Origin: Artemisia argyi
Lineage: Eukaryota > Streptophyta > Magnoliopsida > Asterales > Asteraceae
Length of the DNA stretch: 64,000 nucleotides
Assembly: GCA_030686995.1 (NCBI GenBank)
Contig: CM060694.1
Location: 96,643,844 to 96,707,843 of the forward strand
Reading direction: 5' to 3'
Shown: positions 45,864 to 58,265 of the stretch, in pieces
Layout: each line of letters starts with the position of its first letter
How positions within the stretch are numbered: position 1 is the first letter of the stretch
Program-made: the position numbers and the translations under genes
Notes under the pieces: model-generated
The model's database searches: none
The model's input: the letters and a program-made list of their open reading frames with translations, nothing else
Told to the model about the DNA's origin: nothing

Positions 45864-48191
45864 AGTAGCTAATGTAACTTCAATGTTTTCTTGTACATCC
45901 TTAGCTAAGAAGGTGTCCACCTTTTCTTGCAGTTCTTGGACATTCGTATTTAGCTTTGTCAATTCAACAACTTGACTTGCTAGTGATTCAACTTGATCTT
46001 CTAATTTACTTTTCTTCTTTTCATGAACTCTCCTTACAGCCTTCTTAATCAACTTAGATGCAGCAGAGGCTTTTGTTCTTGTGGGTTTCTTGATTGATTC
46101 GTCATGTGTAGATTCAGATGCTGGAGGTGATGATTGTGAAGATTCAATGTGGGTGGATATGTCTTTATCATCTCCTCTTGGTGATTCGGGTTTATCCTTG
46201 GGTTCTTCATTCTTATCTTTGGCTGCTTCATCCTTTAATCTTTGCTCTTCAGCCAATTTGTCAGCTTCTGCCTTAAGCCTTAGTTCGTCAGCTAATTTGG
46301 CTTCCTCTTCTTTTTGTCTCTGAGTTTCTTCTTGAATCCTTATATCTTCTGCAAGTTTAGCTGCCACTTCAGCTTTCCTGCTTTCTTCCATACGGATAGC
46401 TTCCTCCAATTTGGCTTGTTCCATTTCCTCAAGCCTTGCCTCTTCAGCTTCAAGTTTCCATTTGAGCTCTTCCTCTTGAGCCTTCTCTTTGATCTCCATC
46501 TCTTCCATGGTCAAAAGGTATGGAACATCAGTATCCATATGGTCCTCCTCATCATCTCCTCTTACAGAAGCATTTAGCATCTCAACATATGTAGGTGATA
46601 CTGTGGGAGTTTCGTAGATAATCATTGCAGCATTGGTTCCTTTTTCTTGAGTTTGATCAACTAAAGTGGACTCAGGAATACTGCTAGATCCGCCTGCTTT
46701 GTTTGTTTGAGTAAACATAGGAGGTGGAGGTTGATCAGCTTGTAAGGAGTCAAGTTTGCTGTGGAGGGAACCTAAATTAAGAGCTCTTTCATTTTCTTCT
46801 TCCACGGAGAGACCTAGGTTAGAGTGAGCTTCTTCTTGTTCAGCAGTCATTGGTTCCTTCATCTTATCTCCCCTTAATCTTTCTTCTTCCAATTTAGCAT
46901 CTGCTTCAGTTAAAGGTCTTTGGATGAATTTTGTTTTGTTTTCTTCTTGTTCAACAAATTCATCAATATTTTTGTCCCAATCTTCAAAAGACATGTCCAG
47001 ATCATCAAGATCTTCAATATTTGCCTCCTTGTTGATGTGTGCATAGGCTTCCCTATAAACTGGACCATCATCATATTCGGTTTCTGAGTCAGATGGTTTT
47101 GGAGAAGATGGTGGTGAGGGTTGAGGAACAGGTTTCTTAACTGGAATTTTGAACTTATGTGTTCCCCTTTTAGGTTTTTGTGCAGATTTGTTAGAACTTC
47201 CAGAGCTCTCAGACTTGCTACCTTTCTTCCGCTTTTTCTGCATAAACGAAGGTAGAATAACTTCGTCTAAGAAACCAAGTTTGTCTTCCTTTAGAGCTTG
47301 AACGTAGTACTTGTAGTTCTTACAATTTTTCACTTTATCATTCAAGAGACAATCGGGAAGTGTTTTTCCTTGCTTACGTGTACTGGTTTCAAGTCTCTTA
47401 ATCTGCCTTAGAGTGTCCTCATTTCTGAATGTGTTCTTAGCTTCATCATCCAGTCTTTGAGGAATGTCGTCATACTCACGAAGGAAGCTTTCAATGAGTA
47501 GCTTGGTCAAATGAATGAATGGAATATTAATAGTTTTGTGTTGTATGTGCCACACAAAATCTTCCCATATAATGCTAGCATAGTCCACCTTTTTGACGTT
47601 TGCCATAGCCCAGAAAAGTTTGAGATGTTGGAGTTTGGGGTGTTCGTGACCAGTATCTCTGCCAGATAATGACTTAGCAATAAGGATATACAAAGTTCTC
47701 CATGGTTGTGGAAGAAATCTTATGTTGACCTTTGAGTGTCTAGTCACTACTTCTTCTGACTCATCGTAGCCAATATCCCGTAACCATTCTATCAACTCTT
47801 CCTCATTAGGAACTGGGTCGTACTCTTCATCTGGACCAAGTTCGGGTAAACCAAGAACATTACGAAGAGTGTCTACGTCCACAGTGACTTGTCTCTTATG
47901 AAGCATACAAGTAAAGAACTCTTCGCCAAGGTCCAGTTGGAGTGTGTGCCAAAATTGGTATATGTAGAAGCAAGCAACAGATGCTGATTTGGTGAGCAGG
48001 ATTTTGTACGGGTTATAGAGGAGAGCATCCACATCTACAATGCAAGAGGATTCATTGCACGTGATTTTGTTGAAGTTGACCCTGAAGTTGTTCTTTCCTA
48101 TCTTTCTGGAGTAATTCTCGGGAAAGGTTTCTTCCCAAGTGAGTTTTGGTTCAGGTTCTGGTCCATATGGAATGTCATCATGTTGTGCCAT
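45864..48191 (-). pseudogene. Element F extra ORF, N-terminal part (split by C)
   Basis: ATG 48191 opens 776 uninterrupted codons up to the AGTAG duplication; the apparent end ATC* is made by C's LTR. The first ~270 residues form a globular domain (VDVDALLYNPYKILL, FYIYQFWHTLQLDL, VDTLRNVLGLPEL, FLPQPWRTLYI, YASIIWEDFVW) reminiscent of the plant-mobile-domain-like N-termini that follow Copia pol in Asteraceae (recall). Then come basic and Pro/Ser-rich stretches (KKRKKGS), an acidic region, a long Glu/Ala/Lys helix (about 46560-46190) suggesting a coiled coil, and a basic leucine-rich helix (LIKKAVRRVHEKKKS). It sits downstream of F's RNase H, separated by the spacer into which G inserted. Function unknown. 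Confidence 0.87.
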
Positions 48192-48411
48192 CTGAATTGA
48201 TCATACACAAACACAAACATAGCAATGATATTCTTTGTTAGTTCAGACATTCAATTACATGATTATGCATAACTGGATTGATCAGTGGGTGTTTTGTGTT
48301 CAAAAATGTTGTCTGTTATGATGAACTTGTGTATTAGATGTTAAAACTTAGTAGAAACTTATAACAAACAAGTTACAACATGTGTTAACAAATACAAGAG
48401 TTTACACTTAT
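48192..48411 (-). other. Element F spacer, part next to the extra ORF
   Basis: Upstream leader of the extra ORF on the minus strand, AT-rich and non-coding. Its right end CTTAT (48407-48411) is the target duplication of element G and continues at 56801. Confidence 0.75.
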
Positions 48412-48810
48412 TGTTGATATAAATAATGCCTAAAAATATTATTAACATATATCGATATCTCTATGTTTTGATAATCACAAAACGTAAACTCATTGAACTA
48501 CAAATTATGACGTAAACAAGTATTTAGTCGTAAATATTTGCTTTAGCATCCATATCACTTAAGGTATGAATAAACAAAGTGTCTAATGCATTTTATGATC
48601 AAACGATTTTTATTTTTACAAACCTTACATTTTATTAAAGTGGGACAAACATTTTTAAACTTATACAAAACATTTTTGTATTTATAAGAAATGTTTTATT
48701 CAAAATAAATATTTTGAATTCAAATTTCAACCTAAAAAACGGCTACATTCTTCAGGAAAAACCTCCCCCACAAAAAGACAAAAAATCTGAAGAAAAAATA
48801 TTTTTTATTA

Positions 48811-48884
48811 GGCGGCCCCCTTAATTATACTAGGCGGTCCCCTTAATTATTAAGAGGACCGGCACCCAATTAAGGGGACCGGCC
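48811..48884. promoter_or_regulatory. GGCGGYCCCCTTAATT palindrome block at the G promoter
   Basis: Two forward copies of GGCGGYCCCCTTAATTAT are followed by two inverted copies (AAGGGGACCGGC). In the 3' LTR (55478-55552) the central pair forms a perfect palindrome with 13-base arms CGGTCCCCTTAAT; here one base differs. TATAAATA follows at 48911. A third block lies inside the element at 53375-53448. Confidence 0.75.
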
Positions 48885-49577
48885 ACGCTCCCAAACAGTA
48901 TTTTTCCCCATATAAATACTGGTTCATTCCACAGATTTTTGTCACCTTTTGCACCCCAAAACTTTCTGTTCAAGATCTCATTTCTATTCTCTAAAATCCT
49001 TTGATCATACATACATAAATCTTTGTTTCAAAGTGATCCAAACCTCTACCTTTCAAGTGCAAGAGAAGAATACTTCAATCCTTCAAGAGAAGAAGTATTA
49101 CAACTTATTGTGACCTCCACATCCAAGTTATTAGAGCATCATCCATTATATCTATTTCTTTGTGTAACTAGTTTTGAATATTTGATAGAAGATAGATTAG
49201 CAAGGTGTGTAGATAGAGTGAGTGTGTAGTAGATAGTTGTGAAGAAGATTGTTGTGAAGTAGATAGTTGTGAAGATAGATAGGTGTGAAGAAGTAGTGTT
49301 GTGATTAAGTAGTGACTAGGTGTAAAGAAGTTGTGTAGAAGGTGTGAATAAGTTGTGACGAAGTTGTGCTGTGTATATTGGTGTGTAAGGTTTTCTCCGC
49401 CATAAGGGAGCTTGTTGACATAGAGAAGAAAACTCTCGAGTAGGTGACTCGAGGAGTGGAGTAGGGCAAGGAAGGTGTCCTTGTAGCCGAACCACTATAA
49501 ATCCTTTGTCTCGCGGTTAGATCTTTCCATATCTTACTTATTATCTTGCTTATATCGTTATCACTTTTGTAGACATA

Positions 49578-49580
<3 letters not shown>

Positions 49581-49664
<84 letters not shown>
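49581..49664. repeat. (AT)n microsatellite, 5' LTR of G
   Basis: About 42 AT units. The homologous tract in the 3' LTR (about 56281-56390) is longer, roughly 55 units. Confidence 0.95.
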
Positions 49665-49666
<2 letters not shown>

Positions 49667-50083
49667 CTCATATAGTGCTAGTATTGATTTTACTTAAAGA
49701 TCAAACGAAAGTTTCATTCACAAAACAAAGTTTTTACAATCAAACTAAAAAGGTAACATACATATAATTGATCATTTCGATCAAGTAAAGTTTTCATACA
49801 AAATATAACTAAGGATTATAAAATAAACGATTACTTACTTATCTCTCGTATATAGCTATAATTGTTTATATTGTGCATGTGTTGATTTCAAATACTTAGC
49901 TTATATTATTATTGTTCATACTTAGATATAGTTGTTCATATTGTTCAAGATTTGAGTTCACATAAGATTGAATCAAAGTTTTAAAAGCAAACAAGGTTTT
50001 AAAACTAAACTAAGTTTTCATAATAAAATTAAAAAGACGTAAAACTATTCAACCCCCCCCCCCCCTTTCTAGTTTTCCACAAT

Positions 50084-50095
50084 TGGCATCAGAGC
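50084..50095 (+). promoter_or_regulatory. Primer-binding site of element G
   Basis: TGGCATCAGAGC, two bases after the 5' LTR, is one mismatch from the initiator-Met primer site TGGTATCAGAGC. Confidence 0.85.
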
Positions 50096-50148
50096 TACGT
50101 TAGACAAGATTTTTAAAATATACTGTATTTTAAAACTTGTATCGATCT

Positions 50149-52005
50149 ATGGAATCGGAAAAACATTTAGAAGGGCAATCTATGCAAAGACCACCACTAT
50201 TTGAAAGTGATGGTTTTCTTTATTGGAAAAATAGATTCGAAATTTATGTGAAATCAAAAGATCTTGATCTTTGGCATGTCATTACTTTTGGTGATTTTCC
50301 CCCTATTGAATATAATTTTGAAACTAAAATGGATGAAATTGTATCTTTTGAAAAACAAAATGATGATTTGAAAAAGAAACTAGCGAAAAATAATGAGGCT
50401 AAAATGGTTATTTATAATGCGTTACCACGCAAAGAATATGAAAGAATTTTTATGTGTAAAACCGCAAAAGAAATTTGGGATTCTTTACTAATCAATCACC
50501 AAGGTAATAGTCAAGTTAAAGATAATAAAATAGATCTTCTTGTTCAAAAATATGAACAATTTACGATTCCGGAGGAGGAATCAATAGATAATGCTTTTGC
50601 TAGGTTTAACACTATCATCACAAGTTTAAAAGCACTTGATGAGAATTTTTCTAGTAAGAATTTTGTTAGAAAATTTCTTAGGGCTCTTCATCCAAAATGG
50701 CGAGCTAAAGTTACGGCGATTGAAGAATCGAAGAACTTGTCAACTCTTCAACTTGATGAGTTGATCGGCAACCTGAAAGTCTACGAAGCAATAATAAAGA
50801 AAGACTCCGAGATGGTCAATGGAAAAAGAGAGCAAAGCAAGTCAATTGCGTTGAAAGCTAGGAAGGAATCTAGTAACAAGGATAGCTCAACCTCCAAAAG
50901 TGATGACGAAGAATATGCGATGGCCGTAAGAGAATTCAAGAAATTCTTCAAAAGACGAGGAAGATTCGTTAGACAACCGCATGATGAAAGGAAAGCAAAC
51001 CAAAGAAATAAAGATGACAAAAATGGCAAAAGTGATAGGAAGTGCTTCAAATGTGGTGATCCAAATCATCTCATCGGAAAATGTCCAATGATGTCAAGAA
51101 ATAAAAATCAAAAGGCGTTTGTTGGAGGAGCTTGGAGTGATAGCGATGACGATGAGAAAGAAATCACAAATGAGGAGAAATGTCTTATGGCTAAGACATC
51201 AAGCGAGGTACGTTCCGAAACCGAATACTTTAGTGACGAAAATTTATCATTAGACGAAAAAGACCTAGATAGTGAATATAATAGGATATGAAAATTAGGT
51301 CAAAAGGTTATAGCTAAAAATAAGTCACTAAAACATATTAATAATCTATTAGAAAATGAAGTACTCGAATTAAAAATTAGACTACAACATTTGGAAAAAG
51401 GAAAAGAAGTTTTTATAGAATGTAAAACATGCATAGAGGTTAATAATGAAAACGAAAAACTTAAAGATGAAATTTTCAAACTTGACAAGTTTAAAAATAG
51501 TAGTAACCCACTTAAGAAAATAATAAGTGTTCAAGAAACTTTGGGAGATAAAACTGGTCTAGGATTAACCTCAACTAATGTTTCAACTAATGAAAATAAA
51601 AGTATAAAGTTTGAATGTGAATCTAGTAAACAAAAATCATTAGAATCAAAACCTAAGTATACACTTACAAAAGATAGAAAAATACCCATTGCGAATGATG
51701 AAAAAGTAAAAACTTTTTATAAACCATCCTTAAAGACCGAAGTAGGATCCTCTAAATTTAAATTAAGATCTAAAACTCCACCACCGAGAAAACCAAATAA
51801 TCTTCATACTCGATCTAAAACACCTCAATCTAGAAGAAACCAAAATAGAAAAAACTACAATAATACTAGTCATCAAATGTGGAATTATCAACCAAGTTAC
51901 AATCCTTGGGGAATACTACCACCATACATGCATCCTAGCCAAATGTTGAATATGTTTGGACCAAACAACTTTGGACCAATGAGACAATGGGAACCAAGTG
52001 GCTAA
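50149..52005 (+). pseudogene. Element G gag with one internal stop
   Basis: Copia capsid/nucleocapsid protein. ATG 50149 (MESEKHLEG) is preferred over an upstream non-ATG extension. The UBN2-type gag domain reads [54 protein letters not shown] and [12 protein letters not shown] canonical zinc knuckle [14 protein letters not shown] (CX2CX4HX4C) lies at 51042-51083. A single in-frame TGA at 51289-51291 is followed in the same frame by a coiled-coil, Lys/Asn-rich tail to TAA 52005. The first 380 codons alone would give a complete capsid-plus-knuckle protein. No protease follows. Confidence 0.88.
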
Positions 52006-55000
52006 GCTGTCAATCTTGGAAGAAGTTGGAATATCATCTACAAATGACTTCTATAAGTCAACATGGTCACTTTAAGTGCTTGAAGATATTCCATTGAAGA
52101 CTAAAAGGTACGCGTTTCTTTTAAGTTCATCGCTATAATTTGCAATCTTAGATATATGATTAGTTAGATTAATGCTTAGCTATACATATATGTGTACATA
52201 ATAGCTTATATTCTTATAACCTAGAAACATCATTGGTTGACTCTCCTAGGAATAAGATAAAATTGTTCATTGCCAAACGAAATAGAAAATGGAAATCTTC
52301 TATATCCACTATTAGCAAACTCATGGTGATGAAGTGAAATGAGTTAAGTGGATCAATCGTTAATATAGAAGTTGGATTAGATCCCTCGCGTAAGAAAACT
52401 ATGGATGAAACAAGCTCTTGTAGACTATGGCATTAAGTTAGATAAGCGTGCGAAAACAAAGGAACTATAGATGTTAGGTTATACCCCATTCCACACTCTC
52501 GCATCTAACATATAAATTATCATCTTCATTTCCTTTAGGATCATAGGATATGTAGAAACGATAGCATGAGATAATAATAGGCTTAACCAATCCTCTTGAG
52601 CATGAGATCTTTAATAAACATTTTTTAAAATATTTGATTTATGATATTTGTTGTCAAAAATCTAATATCTCTAAAAATATGCAAAAACCTCACATTTTGG
52701 AAAATAGTTTTTCAAATGACTATCCCACTTTTAAATAACATGTTTTCACTATCAATATCCACAATTTTGTTTTGATCAAAACTAAAGATTGGAAAAATAT
52801 TCTTTACCGTTCATTCACACATTTTGAAGTAAAAACCCAATCTATTTTATTCAAATAACTCTCACATCTAAGTGGAAACTTACTTTCAAACATTGTTGAA
52901 TAATGCTAAAAACGTCTCTTTTAAAATCATGCATGGTGATCTCATATTTGTCATCTATATTTATATAAATGACACTTATAAGTGAACTAACTCAAATCAA
53001 GAGGACCATGGTTTGTTCATTAGGACTTTGTTTGTAACAAGTCTAGAAATCCATGCTATCATAACTACCCACTTATTGCACATTGATACACATTAGGATT
53101 AATCCTCCTAGTTATGTAGTTATGAAATACTTTATGTTGCTTATTGTTTCCTAGCACTTATATTTTACTTGCTTGATGAGTATGTTTGCATGCTAGATGA
53201 AATTGCTTGTTTACTTAATCTCTTTGATTAACATGCTTTGGCTACATAATTTCCTACATAATTAGTATATGCTTAATTGCCTCAAAGAGTTGGACTTGTT
53301 TGAAACGAAAAACACAACCTTTCTGCAATTCACTACCAAAAACCCTTTTCTGGCAATCTGGGAATCACCAGATGGGCGGCCCCCTTAAATCATAAGGCGG
53401 CCCCCTTAATTATTAAGGGGACCGGCCTTCAATTAAGGGGACCGGCCATCTGATGGTCGAAGGTGTTGTTTCCTTTTTCTACTTTTTAGCCCATTTCATC
53501 CTACACTTCCCAAAATTCATAAACCTATTTTATCCTAAACCTTCTATCAAAATTTATACATCCTTAATTCCACCAATCCTACATTATAAACACTCTCATT
53601 CCTCTCAATCTATACTCATCTTTTCATGACCTCTCCCATTAAACCAAAACCACCAAATAACCCGTTTGGAGAAGAAAGCCTAACTTCCATTAAAAGCCCG
53701 TCAAACCAAATGATGTTGTCAAACATCCAACACCAAATTCCTCTTATGTCTTCAACATTACATACCTAACACCTCACTCTCCTTCTCACCAACATTACAT
53801 ATCAAAAACCTTTACTCACCCATATCCTTCTACATTACAGTCAAACCTCATAATCTTTTCACAACTCTAGCGATGATGTTCATAATCAACCAACACCTAA
53901 ACCTCACTCTCACACAAATGATCCATTTAACAACAAATCATCCATTCGTGCTTCCACTAATGCTCCTTCTTATGATGAGCATGCACAATCCCAAAACAAT
54001 AATCCTAACCTCATTACCAACATTTTACATGTTGCTCATTCAACAAAAACACCATCCACTCATGAAGCATCTCTTCCACCTATATCATGTTTTCATGATT
54101 ACCCAAGCTCAAACATGTCTCCACCACCAAGAGTATCACCACCACATCCTACAACTTCACATGCCATTCCTATGTTGCATGTTCAAACCCTCGCCCAAGA
54201 CAACTATCATGCTCCACCACCATCACCTTCCTCCGAACACTTAATGTTCGTTGAGGCGCTAAAAGAATCCCATGAGCTTTGTGCTCTTTTAGCCTTACAT
54301 CTTGCTCAAGGCAATTTGGATCCACCTTCATCTAGATCACCCTCATTACCACACAACATAAATCAACTTGAGAAGCATGTCAACAATTGACCTTGTTGCA
54401 TCTTTCTCCTAAAAACCATTGCATTCAATGAACACTTCACTTGGATTGAATATCTTCTCACTAGATCACATCCAATACCCTCACTTGAACAACATCCAAA
54501 ACCTTAATCAACCTCTTCTGCTACAAACTCTCCACAACTAAACTCTCCAACATTCATGACCCAAACATATATCTCCATTAATCCAACAACCTCACCCTAA
54601 CTCAACCATCTTCATTCCAAACACTCCATCATCAACAATATAAGCATACTATATGCTTATGATTTTCACTTTCAAATACGAATCAACCAACCTTTTGTTA
54701 CAAGCAAGTCCGATGGCTCTCTTTGGCAAATTAGGATCTTTAACATAATCTCTTTGAATTAATTGTTATGTATCCTTAATATTTGTTTGCTATGCTTGTT
54801 ATTTGTATATTGCATATTCTTCTATATATGCTTGTGCTTCTAATATTTTTTTTGCGACCATTCCGTATCTCGATCTCTTGGTGCCATCGAAGGAGGGAGA
54901 GCACACATCAAGGGGGAGCTTTCATCCCGTCTAACTTCATTTATGAAGCTAGTCGGCATAACCTTTTTTATTCTACAAAAAGGGGGAGAAGTGAATATAA

Positions 55001-55065
55001 ACTCACTAAATACATGTCTAAAAATTAATTTTTAGACTTGATGAGTTTAGGTTTTGTAATCATCA
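52006..55065 (+). other. Element G non-coding region in place of pol
   Basis: About 3 kb without pol motifs. Contents: AT-rich sequence (52006-53340), a copy of the LTR palindrome block (53375-53448), a possible TATA-like 'attataaac' near 53583, and an open stretch starting ATG 53626 (MTSPIKPKPPNNPFGEE). Pro/His/Ser-rich frames continue in several pieces to about 54390 (LMFVEALKESHELCALLALHLAQG), possibly a decayed passenger ORF of unknown origin. AGGGGGAG tracts occur at 54911 and 54981. Confidence 0.65.
53375..53448. promoter_or_regulatory. Internal copy of G's palindrome block
   Basis: The same arrangement as in the LTRs (two GGCGGCCCCCTTAA units, then two AAGGGGACCGGC units), extended by flanking inverted 'ccagatgg' and 'ccatctgatgg'. 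It lies about 180 bp upstream of the open stretch at 53626. Confidence 0.7.
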
Positions 55066-55078
55066 AAAAGGGGGAGAT
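54911..55078 (+). promoter_or_regulatory. Triplicated polypurine tracts of element G
   Basis: AGGGGGAG at 54911-54918, 54981-54988 and 55069-55076; the last, with 'at', abuts the 3' LTR start at 55079. Confidence 0.85.
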
Positions 55079-56800
<1,722 letters not shown>

Positions 56801-56805
56801 CTTAT

Positions 56806-58265
56806 GAAAATTTACAACACTTAGACAAATTTCATGAAATCAGACAATGTTACGCGTAAGATTAGAAATCCTACGCATAACATTTCTTATGCGTAAGTTA
56901 TCATTTTAGGCGTAAGATCAAAACTACGCTTAACTTATATATTACGCGTAAGTTCAAACTTTTGCGTAGGCTAAATCTTATGCGTAGGATTAAATCTTAT
57001 GCGTAAGATTGGAGCTTTGGCAAAGGGTTGAACCTTATGCGTAAGATATAACTTTTGCGTAAGTTTTGACTTATGCGTAAGTTTATAACTTATGCGTAAG
57101 AAATAACTTATGCGTAAGAAATATTCTTTAGCGTAAACTTTGTCTTATCCAAGACAAGTTTTTCAAATTTGTCGAATCTTACGTGTAAGATTTCATCTTA
57201 CGCGTAGGATGAGTAATCTTATGCGTAGGATCGTCTGTTTGGAAAAATCACCTTCGAAAACTATATCTTTTGATTCCTGAAAGTTTTTAAACACAACCAC
57301 TGATCAAATCACTATCCAATACTTATCCCAAAACACATAAATCACACAAACTTATGCGTAGATAAGCCAAAATCAAACTTATGCGTAAGAACGCATGACC
57401 AATATATACGATGAACCCTAATTAAGAAAACTATCAATTGATGTTACTGGGTATGATTGGGGTATAAGAACATGTTAAGTATCATGTATGGATCATATCC
57501 CACTAACTAAATCACATCCTAACACCATAAATCTTATGTTCTAAGATCTACGCAAACCCTAAAGTCGTATTCAACGATTTAAGCACAAATTAGCCGTTGG
57601 ATTTCGTTTAAATTCAAAACCATTGTTTAAAAACATGATCAAAACGTTTTGGTACTTATAGATTTGAAGAACAACGATTGGATTTGCAGATTGAATGTTA
57701 GCCGTTGATTTAGTTTGGTGTGATAGTAAATGTGAAATCAGAATACTAGGTGGGAGTAAATGTGAGGTCAAAGTTTGTTTTTGACTAAAGTTAATAATAG
57801 TTACAGAATTTGACAAACTTAGTCCCTTAGCCTTAGTATCCTTTTCAAACATAATGCCTAACTAACTCCCATTAATACTTAACTCCACCAATCATTAAAA
57901 AAGAACAACTTTGGATAAATTTACTCCCCCTTGACCATAGAGCGATGTCCTTTAAATTTTGAAAAATTTGTTTCAATAGTCAAGGGGAGTATCCCGAAAA
58001 ACCTTAAAAAAACATCACTTAGAGTATATAAATATTTTTGGTAAAATGCAAGTACGAAGTAAATATTTTGAGAAATTTTAAAATACTTTCCCTCCCCCTC
58101 AACACTTGTTTTTGATAATAATTTTAGACTTTTTATAAAAAATAGTGTTGAAAAGAGTGGTGTATACTTGCATTTTTTTTATTTTTTTTATTTTTTTTTT
58201 GGTTTTTTATTTTTGTATTTTGTTTTTGGTAAAATATTTACAAAGATAGTTTTGATGTTTGACAA
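56806..58265 (-). other. Element F spacer between pol and extra ORF
   Basis: Non-coding, continuous with 48192-48411 before G inserted. It contains the CTTAYGCGTAAG array (56850-57391), two AGGGGGAG motifs (57924, 58092) and a T-rich stretch (about 58170-58225). No env motif is seen. Confidence 0.75.
56850..57391. repeat. Cluster of about 20 CTTAYGCGTAAG near-palindromes
   Basis: About 20 exact or near copies of a 12-mer centred on GCGTA, for example cttatgcgtaag at 56886, 57034 and 57069-57119, tacgcgtaag at 56850 and cttacgcgtagg at 57197. Spacing is irregular (about 10-60 bp), orientation is mixed because the motif is nearly palindromic, and most copies keep a central CG. Confidence 0.85.

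Larger units (their letters stand above)
48412..50081 (+). repeat. Element G 5' LTR
   Basis: 1670 bp. It contains a palindrome block (48811-48884) about 27 bp upstream of TATAAATA (48911-48918), a purine-rich GTGAAG-type minisatellite (about 49225-49340), an (AT)42 tract and a C run near the end. Confidence 0.94.

Noticed and set aside
24137..48191. Envelope protein of a Sirevirus
   Set aside because: The position fits, but I see no signal peptide, fusion peptide or membrane anchor, and the domains look globular and coiled-coil.
56850..57391. CRISPR-like array of palindromic repeats
   Set aside because: The units are only 12 bases, spacing is irregular, copies vary, and the context is a plant retrotransposon.
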